Below are positions 25,101-33,870 of a stretch of DNA of 64,000 bases, one piece after another. The notes under the pieces are model-generated. The model ran no database searches and was not told the DNA's origin. It worked only from the letters and a program-made list of their open reading frames with translations. Source of the stretch: Trichobilharzia szidati (Eukaryota > Platyhelminthes > Trematoda > Strigeidida > Schistosomatidae); the NCBI GenBank assembly GCA_944472155.2, contig OX235277.1, forward strand, positions 15,262,804 through 15,326,803, in the 5' to 3' direction. Every line of letters starts with the position of its first letter. Position 1 is the first letter of the stretch. Position numbers and translations under genes: made by a program.

Positions 25101-28100
25101 TAAATGAAGACGAAACTAAGATAAACTTCATTGACAATTTTAACATCGTAAACACACAAATAGCAGTAAATCAGTTGAATTAAAGTCTGGATGAGATTTT
25201 TACTAGACGCTCTAATTGGCTTCATGCCCAAGGTCTTCTCAAATGTGCTATATGTTGCATCCTTAAATTGGTTATCCTGCATATCAGTCTGTACTCAAAT
25301 AAGCATTTGTGATGGCGTCACATGAAAGTGGATTATAATTCACTCTATACTCCAAGGTTAACCAACGAATACATATTAGAGATATTTCTTGCATGAATAG
25401 TCTTCAATAAATAGAAACTAAGAAATTTATGAAGTTCACTCTAAGAAAAGAAGACAAAAGAACTGAGTTGCAGTTTATCAAAGCAATCATGAAAAATGCT
25501 TTCAGTGGAATAGTGTGCAGAGTAATTCACGAATCTGTAGTTTATCCATACGGTTAATAAGATATAAGTTAATATTTTGTGGTTGAGATTCAATTATCCA
25601 CAGTCCTGCAAAAGCTAATCTGAGTGACGAAATATTTATGAATCTTCCAGTCTTGCATTCTAATGTAATAAAATTAATCGAATCCGACCAATTCTACAAA
25701 TTTATTTGTTGATGTCAGAGTTTATCACTAACATTTATGATGACATCCTAATTTTAGATGTCATGAGTAAGTGCTTTGTAATTGTTAATTAACACTTCAC
25801 AAAAGTAAATGAACTAGAGATGCATGGATATAAGCTGTTATAAGTTGATACATAAACGTGTTTTACATACTATATGACTGCTATCGATTGCAGTTTTGTG
25901 ATGAAACCATACTTGATACGCATTATCACAAAGCTTCTTCTAAACTCATGAAGAAAAACATATGGGGCGCTCATTATTCGTCGTCATCAAATAAAGCGAG
26001 CATCATATCAGTATTGTGATTCCACCGATAATAAATGACTTCACATCTATAAATGTTGACTGTATTGATGTGTATATAATGGGTCATACACTGAATTTGT
26101 TTACTTTTTTCTCTCTGAAGTAACATATAGTGAGTCATATCATATTCTGACACATCGTCTTCATAGACTCATTGGGTAAAACAACTATCTTCTGTCAATT
26201 TGCTTGAGTGTGTATGATCTCATTCTTCGTCCATTAGTAATCTGAGAGGATTTTCAGATCACAAATCTACAAATTTGATCAAATTGTGAAATATTTTTGA
26301 GTTTTATATAAGTTTGATCTACGAGGAGATCCTTTCAAAATGTATTACTCCAATACACTCTTCCTGTGAAGTAGAACCGAATGCATTTACCTCTTGTATT
26401 AATATAGGGGAAAATCGTAAGTTAGCCGTATTATAGCTGCACAGTATCTTAAATGCGTTCATAAATTTCAAATTAACGTACATTTCTTATTTCACGAAAG
26501 GTGTGGTGGTTGTAGATTTATGTCTAAGAAATCTGATTTCGAAGATTTTAGTCCTAATTTCACTAGACAATTTTCTATGTGTATCTATGTGTATTTGTAT
26601 TTGTGTAGAAACGTATCACGTTTTGATAAAAAATGACTTCGTTGATTTACCATGCCAACTGCCGGAACATCAATACTGACATGTTTCCGTAGAGTTCAAT
26701 ATTAAACATACATTTTTTCAGTGAATGGTTTGTTAAGATACTCCATATGTATACCTTAGTGGACCAGAAATGTAAACTAGAATTCGCTTAAGTGAATCGT
26801 ATTGAAGTGAGCCACCCATAATTATGTTCACAGTTCAAGGATTTACGGCAAATAGTATAAGTGACCGTGCAGGTGAGAGAAAGACTGAAGCTTATGGAAG
26901 TAAAACCTGACATTGATGAATTGTAAAAATCAAATCTGAAACATTTTATCAGTATGTCGTGGAATGCTGAGGAATTTGATCATAATAAAACAATCAAAAA
27001 TTTAGAAATTCATCTACAGGAAAATTTACAATCCCTGCATACAAGATGAGTTAAAATTTTCGCAGACCCTAAACAATGCCTTATTAATCTCAGTTCAATG
27101 AGTGATTAGTTAGAATTGAATTTATTGTGTGCTTTTTGATCTGAAGTACAGAAATGACATTTCTTCCTTTACTAGCCTAAGGTAAGTAGATACTTCTAAT
27201 GAATTGTCGTCAAGATTTGACAGAACAGTTCTAAAATATTTGGGCACCGAGTGAGAAGTAGACATTTGTAAAAAATTATATATGTAATATCTCAGCGATA
27301 TTGAAATGAGTAATTCCAACGTTTCGTTCGGCAATCTGGTCCGAACTTCTTCAGGGAAATTAATCAAAATTAACATAACAGAGATTTATATATAAAAGGC
27401 ACATCTTTTGTTTTTAGAAACTTTGTCCAATCATGATTCATAAACACAAGTATTAACAAGTATAATAAACAAAATTGTATGAGCAGTGATCAAAATTTGA
27501 CCCTGGACTTACAAATATTGGTCTACCTTTGTTAAACACTTTAAACAGTGTGCATGCGTGTGTGTGTGTAAACAGTTGTAAAACATTTCTTAACGTCTCC
27601 ATAGGAAGATATAGACAGTCAGGAATTTGACCAAGTATTATTAATTAGTGATACATATCCATTTTTATTTATTAATCAGGATTTCCTATGCATCAGCTAA
27701 CATCAAACCTTCATGTCCGTTCAAACTGCTAGTATCTAGAATTTTATGATTAGACGTATTTTCAAAATTATGGTGTTTAGGATAAGAGTCTAGTTTAAGC
27801 ACCCTGTCGAACTTATTGCATTGTCTTCTTTCTGAATATTGAGCTGCTTTATTCGACCTAGTGGAATTGTCAGGTGACTCGACAGCTACGGATTTAGGAT
27901 GTGCATTTTGTTCCTAACAACGGAGACTGAAAACACGATTGTGCCAATTACATAGTTTCTTTGTTAATTTAATTCGATAGCAGAATAATTCAACTGAACT
28001 GTCGTCAAGGTGTGACCGAATAGTTCTAAAATATTTATTTTGTTTATAAAACCTCTGTTATGTTAATTTTGATTAATTTCCCTGAAGAAGTTCGAACCAG

Positions 28101-31100
28101 ATTGCCGAACGAAACTTTGGAATTACTCATTTCAATATCGCTGAGATATTACAAATATAATTTTTTACATAAGTAGATACTTGTTTGCCTTGAAAATACC
28201 ACTCAGTAGTATTCTCGAGTAATTGGTGTCCATACCTTTCCCATTTGTGTAGCAAAACACTCTATTGACTGAGTCTTTTGTTCCTCCATAGTTTCTGTAT
28301 TGATAAAACATGTAGGCTTGATAAAGTTTATGAGAAATCAACAAATAGTACGTGAACGTATATTTTGTCACTACCACTCAAATGTCACATGAAAACTGAG
28401 TGACAGTTGGCCTTATTTCGCTAGGGGAACAAATTGTACAAATCAATGCTTAAGTTCCTGAAGATCTCTTCCCTATAAATTCTGATAGGATGAAAATTCG
28501 AAAAAGATAAGGAACAGAGATGTGCAATGAGGTAGTTTTTGAAACATTCATTATCCAGTGGACATTTTCTGATAGATCAAACTTTCCTGCTGAGTATTTT
28601 CCTATTCATTGTTTCTCTAGATTGAGTTCTCTCAAGTTGTTTTCATCAATTTTCATAATTTTATATGTTGAATGACATAAGTCGAATAACCGAGTAGTTA
28701 CTGAAATATGATTTTAGTTCTCTGACTACCATACACAGAGATATTTTTTCCTACAAAGCTTCATATCATTACGGTGGAACTGATGTCACTAGATTGCTAA
28801 TCAGAAGGAGGATTTTTCTGCATAAAAATTTCCCACTGCATTCTTACAAACATATTTCTTCAAAACAATAAGAACTTAATTAAAAGATGATTCCAGCTAT
28901 CTGCTTATAGATTGAATTGTTTACTGTTCACTTGAAGAAAGAGCCGGTGAGTAAATTAATAAAGTGTTTTATGAATCAGATGAAATAATATTTGTTGATT
29001 TCATTGCATTAGTTATTGCATGGTCACCTGTAGTGTGAACAGCAGTTTCTTCCTGGCTTCATGTTGTATATATTAAGACACTAGATGGTACCCTCAGGAG
29101 TATTTCATTACCTGTTTATGTCCATTTAGGCTGATAGGATTTTCTCATTGAATAAGTGATATTATCGTTTTGAACCTAGACTAGTAATTGTTACAAACTG
29201 TTTTCAAAATGTAGCTATATTTACGTCTTCACTGTTGCTCAGAAATCACTCGTGAGTTCTCACAACGATCAACCTCCTTATTTTAACTAATTCACTTTTA
29301 TTAAAACCCCATGATATAGAGAGTTTGGACTAAATATTCATGAGAAATGTAACTGGACGGTGAGTTTAAATAAACGTGAATAGAAAGTTATCCAGACTGA
29401 TGACACTTAGCTCACTTAACTGAGGTGTTTGATCTGGTGTAGCATTTACTCAATCAAATTTCGGCGACAACGACACCACATACTCTGGCTGAAATACACC
29501 TGAAAAACCTACAAATCCTCAAATTTTAAGAACTTTATAAATGTAACACCTTTTATTTCATTAAATAGAATCTATCAGTGAGTTATTAACCGCAAGTATT
29601 GAATTTTTCCTGCTGAGGTTACGTGGTGATTTTTCGCTGTATAATGCAGGTTGCAGTGTGGCATGTATACGTTCTACAATTCACTCGTCTTTGGTTCTAC
29701 TCTCAACATAATCTTTGGTTCTGTCTCTATTTCGTGCAGTATATTCATCTTTGATGTCCACCACAAGACTCTTATTTGTTGCTGTTATCCTAAATTATGT
29801 ATCACTTGTTATCCTTTCGTTTCGCGATAGTCATTGATAATCTATTGTAGTCATTTGATGAGCTTGTAAATGTCAATAATTTCACTCCTCATAGTCCATC
29901 GCAATCAGAAAGAGATTTGGTTACATTAATTAGGCCTGTATCAGTCCTATCTTCACTTCAACTGCTTTACTGCAAATCTCGTTAAAAATTATTCTGCGTC
30001 CTTCATCATAATGTTGTCATTGAGTAGGTTGTATGAAGGTTCATGGCACTGCTGTCCATGTTGCCCAATCAGTATTCAGATTACTTTTTAGTTAACGACA
30101 TCCAACGGATAAATTCTTAGGAGGTAGGTGATGGTTATTCTGGTCTATTTCTTACGACGATGCACGAAACTGTTCGTGGCTTCACGTAGGTTACGCTATC
30201 AATTTTTTCCTGATTGTCTTCTGCATATTAATTATCTTAATCCGTTTCGTGATAAATCTATACGAAAAAATATAGTTTTCTCTGTGCTCTCAAGAGACCT
30301 AATTATCTTGAATACACCATTAAAATTTTGAATCATCAGAGTTATCTTGATGCTAATGTGAAGAGTGATTGTTGATAGTCTTGCGTTTTGAGTGCTCATA
30401 TAAGCCGTCATCATCTATCTTTGTTTCAAACATAAGCTTATAATATTCTTTGAGGTTTCTCTTTTTATAGGATGACTTTGGTAAAGATCATCGCCCTTAC
30501 ACTGGTCATACGACAAAAGAAACGAATAAGACATAGATTTGCTAAACCAAAATAAAATAGGCTTTCGTTTTTCAACACAGATTACGGTAAGTCTTTGAGA
30601 CTTATGTATGAAAATGAAAGTTGTTTTGAGTGCTCTGAGCATTCCTTCCAAAACCACTTTTAAAAACATATCATTTTATGCATTTCATATAAAACTGTTA
30701 CAATCACATATCTGTATAATAAATTGTTGATGGCATCAACTGAATACAGAGGGCGAAAACACACTGTCTGTTTGGCCCCTAAGTATTTTGGCTGCAATCA
30801 TCTGATATATTCAAATAACAGTGTGTAGTATTATTTTGCCATATCTCATTTAACTTTATGGTATGAATACTGTGGTGACGAAAATTGTGATGAATCCATA
30901 GTGAAATAAGAAAAGAGACTGATATCTTAGTGATATTATATTAGTGTATATATATATATGATGTTATACTTCTATCCAATGATTATTATTACTGAAGTCA
31001 GTATAACTAGCTTTCAGAACGGTCTTATATAATGATCTCTGCATTTTTAATTGAAGACCTCGGTGAGTGACCTTTTGCAAAATATCCGGACAGCTAATGT

Positions 31101-33207
31101 GGCTGTTTCCGTAGTACAATATAAAATCAATGCATGTATGAATGTATCAACATTCAAGCCCAAAAAAAACTGATTATTTTGCTGTAATATTGACGTTCAT
31201 AATACAAAATGAAAAAAATTTTACATGATGACTCCATTTTTACTTTCAAAACTTTTATATACAGTTTGCTTACTTCTCACTTTCCACCAACAACTGCATA
31301 TGTAAATAGATCAATGTCTAAGTAAGTCACAATGTCCCATAAGGGTAATTAACAAACCAATTATACTAAAATGATTTCGGATTTCAATATAAGAATTTAT
31401 TAGCGGCATAAAATTGAGTGTCAAACATTTTAATGACTGTATTAGCGAATTCCTTATATCAATCACTTTAGTGTGAACCTCGCTGATATAACCCAGTCAA
31501 GATAACTGGGTGCTAGACAAGATTTACTATCCATAAATCAGAATCAGTTATGAGAAAAGATGATTAATAATAATGATTTGCTTTATTCCAGAAACAGTAC
31601 TAGTGGTGCAGTGTGGAATTTGTAGATCTATTTCGAATTTTCTCAACATGTATGATTCAACAAGTTTAACATTGTCTGAATTCATGGTGTCACTCTGTTA
31701 GCAAAGATATGGAATGATTGATTGGATCATGAACAAACAACGGAAGATACTCCAGATAAAAGTGAAATGTATAGGGAGAGATGAAATCAGGATATCCACT
31801 TTTGTAACTACGTGAAGAGAATATTTTTCTTCATTCATCAATGTTGTTTGGATGCACAAAGAACTACGTTCGAATTTGAGATGGCCATTGACAAAGCGTA
31901 TGGTCAGCGTCTGTCAAAATTCTTTATTTTCCTTAGAATCGTTTAGACAGTACACCAATTCTTCAGTTGCTTTAATGCGAAACTTGAGTTCATGACCCAC
32001 TTAAAAGAATTAGAATATAACTGAAGATGACAGGAAAGGATGAAAAGCACATAATCTACTTTTCTCAAATAATTGATAGAAGACGTAAGTTTCCACCTCA
32101 TTATTATTGTACGGTCTTTGAGATGTTACCCCATTGCAGACAGCTGAATGCTACCAGAACAAACACCGATGTATAACATATATCCACGTCAATATCATGT
32201 ATGTCACAGATGGCAAGAATAAGACTTCATGTTACACAAATAATAATAGAGATGATTTGTAGCTCAGGTGTATGTTATTATGCGATTGTGTTCTGTGATC
32301 TTGTGAGTTTTATCGAGATGTCATTGTCTAGAGGGAAACTGAAAGCTTGGAAATATAGTCAATCAAATCAGAGAACACAAACAAAAAAGGAATCACGATT
32401 ATACTGAAACTTCCAGTATGGTAGCGTGCACATGACTCGCCTCGAGAAATAAATTAATCGAAACTGTATACATCGATACAGTAATATAAATTCACAGATG
32501 TTCTCTCATCCGTGTGCTGTAGGAGTCAGTTGATATTTCGAGTTTACTTTGAAAAAACAATCATCGAAATCTTATCCAAAGTGACTTGATCACAGTACAC
32601 ATCGAACATCGACACAATTTGTGAGGAGGTATTCATTATTGAAATATTTGTGGTGATACCTCATGGTCAATAATGTCGTACGTTTACTAAGCGACTGTCC
32701 ACATCTCGAAATATTTTCGGTTGTTTACACAAATGAAGTGCTTTTTATTGTTCACACATTTTGCGGAGACCACCTCGTCTTGCAAAAATATGTATGCCAT
32801 TGTGCGGTAGATTTCTACAGTTTTATCTAACAGATTGTTTTGAACGAGTTATGTAACCTCCGCTCTGAAGTAAACGACTTTTCAAATATCAGTTTCGATG
32901 TATCAAATATGAGTTCCCTCTAGGATGTTTGTAAGAATAACAATTCAAAACCGGTTAGCCTAAAAAAAATAGCTGCTCTTTATATCTTTAATAAACATCT
33001 AAAATAAACATTTGTAAAGAGACATTTGTATATAAATTTATCAAGGGATAAAAATATTTGTATTTTTGATTTACAGAAGGCCATGAATTTTCCCAGAATC
33101 AGATTCACATCATCAAGAAGTTGAACATGAAAAATTATGTGGTCGATTTGTCACTTTTTACAAGTGAAATTCACTGTCTTATAAAAAAGACTTCCTCAAA
33201 CATCTAA
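19100..33207 (+). CDS. Micro-exon gene copy B (complete, about 18 exons)
   Basis: Proposed exons: 19100-19163, 19433-19447, 20135-20164 (less sure), 20264-20284, 20727-20747, 21634-21645, 25010-25018, 25758-25766, 26121-26129, 26408-26416, 27176-27181, 28938-28946, 29569-29577, 29650-29664, 30581-30586, 31057-31062, 31115-31135, 31310-31321 and 33077-33207. Exon 1 is phase 1 and every internal exon is a multiple of three, so any can be skipped without shifting frame. Together they total 414 nt (137 codons plus stop). The product would be a small secreted protein: a hydrophobic signal peptide, then residues encoded three or so at a time. This layout matches the schistosome MEG class, whose proteins are released from oesophageal gland or tegument. 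One 6-nt exon (27,176) reads CC-TAA-G in phase, a premature stop unless skipped. The family within the MEGs is not recognised. Confidence 0.7.
19433..19447 (+). CDS. Gene B micro-exon 2 (15 nt)
   Basis: acctcattgtag precedes GAAGTGGTTTGGATC and gtgagt follows. In phase 1 it adds Gly-Ser-Gly-Leu-Asp just after the signal peptide. Confidence 0.65.
20135..20164 (+). CDS. Gene B candidate micro-exon (30 or 15 nt)
   Basis: Thirty nt lie between ttaacag and gtatat, open in phase 1 and giving Ser/Thr/Gln-rich residues. A second AG at 20,148-20,149 would give a 15-nt version in the same frame. The pyrimidine tract and donor are weak, so this is the least certain internal exon. Confidence 0.35.
20264..20284 (+). 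CDS. Gene B micro-exon (21 nt)
   Basis: A good acceptor (tatcaatcttcttcag) and donor (gtgagtg) enclose 21 nt. In phase 1 they encode Glu-Thr-Met-Leu-Arg-Lys after the split codon. Confidence 0.65.
20727..20747 (+). CDS. Gene B micro-exon (21 nt)
   Basis: cgcatttttacttag precedes and gtaagt follows. Phase 1 gives Val-Glu-Lys-Val-Leu-Gln after the split codon. No stop. Confidence 0.65.
21634..21645 (+). CDS. Gene B micro-exon (12 nt)
   Basis: ttttgttcttttcag, then GTTACAAAGATT, then gtgagt. Phase 1 adds Tyr-Lys-Asp after the split codon. Strong splice signals. Confidence 0.7.
21735..21980 (+). repeat. Dispersed repeat in gene B intron
   Basis: Matches the insertion at 33,500-33,797 and its counterpart at 53,698-53,995 (shared catcactcatacccgaaatatg and ccttgatatgattatga). 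Non-coding. Confidence 0.75.
22229..22518. mobile_element. MITE-like element with 25-bp inverted ends
   Basis: Bases 22,229-22,253 (beginning atgatattagatagttgg) are the exact reverse complement of 22,494-22,518. The 290-nt interior holds a tRNA-like B-box (gggttcaaatctc near 22,390). It is GC-richer than its surroundings and has no transposase. No clear target-site duplication was seen. Confidence 0.7.
23516..23742 (-). mobile_element. tRNA-derived SINE
   Basis: Twelve-base target-site duplications (gaagtcactctt) flank it at 23,504-23,515 and 23,743-23,754. On the reverse strand a tRNA-like head (23,742-23,671) begins GCGTCGGTGGCATAGCGG, has A-box (TAGCGGTTAGG) and B-box (GGTTCGATCC), and closes a 7-bp acceptor-like stem with CTGACGC. 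A body of about 155 nt and an A-tail (T-run on +) follow. It lies in a gene B intron. A mismatch in the T-stem and the tail argue against a functional tRNA. Confidence 0.85.
25010..25018 (+). CDS. Gene B micro-exon (9 nt)
   Basis: ACTTGGAAG lies between tacggcag and gtaaat. Copy A has ACGTGGAAG (724-732) and C has ACTTGGAAG (62,463-62,471). Phase 1 reads Leu-Glu or Val-Glu after the split codon. Confidence 0.6.
25758..25766 (+). CDS. Gene B micro-exon (9 nt)
   Basis: ATGTCATGA between ctaattttag and gtaagt is identical in A (1474-1482) and C (61,715-61,723). Phase 1 gives Asp-Val-Met. Confidence 0.65.
   Translation: MS
26121..26129 (+). CDS. Gene B micro-exon (9 nt), variable
   Basis: TAACATATA follows ttttttctctctgaag and precedes gtgagt. 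A has AATATTATA (1836-1844) and C has AAACATATA (61,352-61,360). Splice sites are kept while the coded residues change. Confidence 0.7.
26408..26416 (+). CDS. Gene B micro-exon (9 nt), variable
   Basis: GGGAAAATC after ttaatatag and before gtaagt. A has GTGATAATC (2112-2120) and C has GAGAAAATC (61,065-61,073). Confidence 0.7.
27176..27181 (+). CDS. Gene B micro-exon (6 nt) with in-phase stop
   Basis: CCTAAG follows cttcctttactag and precedes gtaagt. In phase 1 the second codon is TAA. A (CCCAAA, 2892-2897) and C (CCCAAG, 60,290-60,295) encode Gln there. If included in the B transcript, translation would end after about 67 residues; skipping it keeps the frame. Confidence 0.65.
27321..27354 (-). 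ncRNA. Hammerhead-ribozyme-like core, left arm
   Basis: On the reverse strand: CTGAAGA, then GTTCGG pairing with CCGAAC around an 8-nt loop, then GAAAC. These are the invariant core boxes of a hammerhead. Copies are at 28,082-28,115, 59,354-59,387 and 60,117-60,150. Confidence 0.6.
28082..28115 (+). ncRNA. Hammerhead-ribozyme-like core, right arm
   Basis: CTGAAGA ... GAAAC with the helix II strand GTTCGA opposite CCGAAC, one base changed from the left arm, so this arm may be weaker. Confidence 0.5.
28938..28946 (+). CDS. Gene B micro-exon (9 nt)
   Basis: AAAGAGCCG after ttcacttgaag and before gtgagt. A has AAAGAGACG (3666-3674) with a better acceptor (cacttgcag class); C matches B (58,521-58,529). 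Confidence 0.65.
29345..29359 (+). other. Exon-like 15-nt unit with in-phase stop
   Basis: AAATGTAACTGGACG lies between atgag and gtgagttta. The unit is conserved in A (3901-3915) and C (58,108-58,122), including the donor. In the common phase 1 it reads through ATG to TAA in all three copies. It is either a chance donor or a conserved stop-bearing alternative exon. Confidence 0.35.
29569..29577 (+). CDS. Gene B micro-exon (9 nt)
   Basis: AATCTATCA between ttcattaaatag and gtgagt. A has AATCTGTCG (4109-4117) and C has AATCTGTCA (57,890-57,898). Confidence 0.65.
29650..29664 (+). CDS. Gene B micro-exon (15 nt)
   Basis: GTTGCAGTGTGGCAT after gctgtataatgcag and before gtatac. C is identical (57,803-57,817) and A has GTTGCAGTACGGCAT (4190-4204). 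Phase 1 gives Cys-Ser-Val/Thr-Ala after the split codon. The preceding intron is only 72 nt. Confidence 0.5.
30581..30586 (+). CDS. Gene B micro-exon (6 nt), variable
   Basis: ATTACG after gtttttcaacacag and before gtaagt. A has ATAAGG (4748-4753) and C has ATAAAG (56,898-56,903). Confidence 0.65.
31057..31062 (+). CDS. Gene B micro-exon (6 nt)
   Basis: ACCTCG between tttttaattgaag and gtgagt. A has ACCTCA (5209-5214) and C has ATCTCG (56,422-56,427). Confidence 0.6.
31115..31135 (+). CDS. Gene B micro-exon (21 nt)
   Basis: After ggctgtttccgtag and before gtatga, 21 nt encode Gln-Tyr-Lys-Ile-Asn-Ala after the split codon. C has the same exon (56,349-56,369) with Lys for Asn. A keeps the acceptor but its donor GT is tt (5268-5288). 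The intron before it is 52 nt. Confidence 0.55.
31310..31321 (+). CDS. Gene B micro-exon (12 nt)
   Basis: ATCAATGTCTAA before gtaagt and after atgtaaatag is identical in A (5461-5472) and C (56,165-56,176). Phase 1 reads Gln-Cys-Leu after the split codon; the terminal TAA is out of phase. Confidence 0.55.
   Translation: MNV
31564..31613 (-). repeat. Extreme 5'-truncated LINE tail
   Basis: On the reverse strand it reads cagtactgtttctggaataa then aagcaaatcattattatt, the same 3' end as the LINE tail at about 37,240-37,283. Present in C (55,875-55,923), absent in A. Confidence 0.7.
33077..33207 (+). CDS. Gene B terminal coding exon
   Basis: A strong acceptor (tttttgatttacag) opens an exon read in phase 1 for 43 codons to TAA at 33,205-33,207. 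The encoded end is Gly-His-Glu-Phe-Ser-Gln then a Lys/Ile-rich stretch. C is the same length. In A the same frame stops after 20 codons (TGA 7238-7240), so the A protein has a shorter tail. AATAAA follows at 33,262. Confidence 0.6.
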
Positions 33208-33261
33208 CAATATCTGGACTTTTCTTTTGATTTCGAAATAACCTATATGCAATTTTCATTC

Positions 33262-33267
33262 AATAAA
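33262..33267 (+). terminator. Polyadenylation signal of gene B
   Basis: AATAAA 55 nt after the stop codon, at the position conserved in copies A and C. Confidence 0.6.
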
Positions 33268-33499
33268 ATTAATAATTCATAAAGAATATATATATAAATA
33301 AAATGGAGGTTTCTATCTAAAATGCAGGAAGAAGTGGAAGTATTGATGGCCTAATAGCAGGCCACTTTAGGGATAGTGGTTGTTTAAAATGAACTACTTT
33401 GATTTCTTCTGTTCATAGTATTTTGTATGTGGAAGAGTTTCGCAAAAATATTTACATATGGCTAGAATTATTCCGCCAATATTAACATTTCACACTGTT

Positions 33500-33809
33500 A
33501 CTGAATCCTTGTTCATCGAATCTACACCCAACATATGCAAAAGGAATGATCCATCACTCATACCCGAAATATGAAAAATATTACTACCAATCAAATCAAG
33601 TGAAAATCAAGTGAAAAACAACAGAACTATATAAATGAATTTAGAGAGACTTGTGATTACCTTGATATGATTATGAGCCATAAATTGTGCTCGAAACGTC
33701 ATCAGTAAACATTACTGTATAACACTGTGAGACTTTACCCAAACAAAATTTACCCATAATGTAATTACACAGTGCACAATTTTTATTCTTATATCAATTT
33801 CACACTGTT
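33500..33809. mobile_element. About 300-bp insertion with 12-bp duplication (unit B)
   Basis: tttcacactgtt occurs at 33,488-33,499 and again at 33,798-33,809, bracketing sequence absent from unit A. It is shared with unit C (53,698-53,995) and related to 21,735-21,980. Non-coding; class unknown. Confidence 0.7.
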
Positions 33810-33870
33810 TTATACAAGGGATTTCAAAGCATAATCAAACAATATATCAGAATCAACTTTAATCAAAGAA

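Larger units (their letters stand above)
27196..28170. mobile_element. Foldback retroelement with hammerhead arms (unit B)
   Basis: A 975-nt insertion lies between 12-base duplications (aagtagatactt at 27,184-27,195 and 28,171-28,182), right beside a micro-exon donor; unit A has the empty site. Arms of about 120 nt (27,267-27,390 and 28,046-28,170) are inverted copies. Each carries a hammerhead-like core (CTGAAGA, stem, GAAAC). A partial direct repeat of the left edge recurs near 27,985. It has no coding region. Paired, inverted, ribozyme-bearing terminal repeats suggest a non-autonomous Penelope-like element; that origin is inference. Confidence 0.75.

Noticed and set aside
26865..26885. Conserved gtgcag/gtgaga donor (also near 2,577 and 60,610)
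   Set aside because: All nearby AG acceptors give 11, 14 or 17 nt, none frame-neutral.
27122..27376. 84-codon frame repeated at 60,095-60,349
   Set aside because: It runs through the hammerhead arm and a micro-exon border; conservation is of DNA, not of a protein.
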